DNA from: Planctomycetota bacterium
GTDB taxonomy: Bacteria; Planctomycetota; Brocadiia; JAJRTI01
Length of the DNA stretch: 6,150 bases
Direction of reading: 5' to 3'
Assembly (NCBI GenBank): GCA_024278415.1
Contig: JAJRTI010000960.1
Location: forward strand, 1 to 6,150
Position 1 is the first letter of the stretch, and the number at the start of each line of letters is the position of its first letter. Of the stretch, positions 6,040 to 6,150 are shown piece by piece. The notes below the pieces were generated by a model. The model saw nothing but the letters and a program-made list of their open reading frames with translations, was not told the origin of the DNA and made no database searches. The position numbers and the translations under genes are program-made.

Positions 6040-6150
6040 GGCGGGGCGCCTGTTCCTTCATCGCCTCGCCGAGGTAGAGGCAGGCCTCGTCGAACCTCCC
6101 CGCGCGCATGGCCTCCAAGCCAAGCTGCAAGGCCGGCTTCGCGGCGAGCG
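5834..6150 (-). CDS. TPR-like protein, C-terminal part, interrupted by repeats (5' end outside window)
   Basis: The frame enters from the right edge and reads AALQLGLEAMRAGRFDEA then CLYLGEAMKEQAPRR, matching the TPR pattern (LG/A...G-x-F-D-E-A...Y...A). TPR proteins usually serve as protein-protein adaptors. Codon third positions are about 90% G or C down to 6038. The frame then passes through a 45-base palindrome in phase (15 codons) and a C7/G7 repeat. After that it looks like a shadow (runs of Ser, Arg, Gly and Pro), ending at a TGA at 5834. The coding-like signal moves to another frame (EAVRPLQAAALREGPADRI, about 84% GC at third positions). Deleting the 45-base and 55-base repeat segments joins the two as APRREAVRPLQAAALRE. 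The native gene therefore probably continued in that second frame, and its true end is unresolved. It is first in the visible operon. Confidence 0.5.
   Translation of the reverse strand, partial: LAAKPALQLGLEAMRAGRFDEACLYLGEAMKEQAPRRGRDAPACRAVRGAGREAAIPPFKGGNRRGGSFSGSRSAAPGRRPERGARGPHHVRSPGTPAGGPAGT
5839..5868. repeat. GC palindrome and short direct repeat just before the 5837 ATG
   Basis: The minus strand holds ccggaactccgg followed by CCGGCAGG twice, 12 bases apart. Inverted arms (gccgg/ccggc type) could form a small hairpin directly ahead of the presumed start at 5837. It could be a remnant of a third repeat or ordinary GC-rich coding sequence of the TPR tail. Confidence 0.35.
5938..5985. 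repeat. C7/G7 repeat element flanked by a 7-base direct repeat
   Basis: On the minus strand it contains C7-ttcaa-G7 and then aaccgaa-G7. The first part is an inverted repeat with 7-base arms; repeats of this style are scattered in many environmental genomes. It is bordered by GAAGCCG on both sides (plus-strand cggcttc at 5986-5992 and 5931-5937), 55 bases apart, which would fit a target-site duplication. Removing 55 bases brings the TPR-like frame back into its best-looking continuation. The homopolymer runs are also error-prone in sequencing. Confidence 0.6.
5993..6037. repeat. Palindromic element, copy 2 (45 bp, in phase within the TPR-like gene)
   Basis: A 33-base near-palindrome (5993-6025) with arms cctgcctgc and gcaggcagg around a GC core, followed on the plus strand by a short tail ending in tcgcgtcc. 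The same layout recurs at 5782-5828. The two 33-base parts are reverse complements of each other except for one base in the core. At 45 bases it adds exactly 15 codons to the TPR-like frame without shifting it. It encodes no protein of its own and looks like a small mobile palindromic element. Confidence 0.75.

Overview
The window looks like GC-rich environmental bacterial DNA. Very long secreted proteins built from Ig-like domains, short GC palindromes scattered into genes, a C7/G7 'cccccc-ttcaa-gggggg' type repeat and tight ATGA gene junctions together recall Planctomycetes or Hydrogenedentes-like genomes. That placement is only an impression, because no marker gene is present. All credible coding is on the minus strand, so genes are read from right to left.

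Right edge (about 5730-6150): the 3' part of a TPR-like gene and the start of the next gene, both broken up by short repeats. Two near-identical palindromic elements (5993-6037 and 5782-5828) and one C7/G7 element (5938-5985, flanked by a 7-base direct repeat) lie here. Deleting them on paper restores two sensible proteins: a continuous TPR-like tail, and a textbook signal peptide starting MTKRLRVPSPCILL from an ATG at 5837. As the sequence stands, the signal peptide is out of frame with that ATG. The long open frame 922-6039 is therefore probably a chimera: a frame-shifted piece of the TPR gene, a repeat, then the secreted protein.

Centre (922 to about 5781): one giant secreted protein of roughly 1,620 residues. 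It has a signal peptide, a string of Ig/PKD-like beta domains including a tandem duplication of a three-domain block of about 300 residues (2887-3789 and 1918-2886), and a C-terminal region that resembles a transglutaminase-like fold (about 1030-1467).

Left (158-925): a 255-residue protein with one N-terminal membrane helix. Its ATG overlaps the stop of the giant gene (ATGA) and has a good ribosome binding site, so the two are probably translationally coupled. The last 157 bases hold an open frame without a convincing start and nothing else I can name.

The three genes look like one operon: a TPR adaptor, a giant surface or secreted Ig-like/transglutaminase-like protein, and a small membrane-anchored partner. 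No RNA genes, CRISPR array, transposase or clear promoter was seen.
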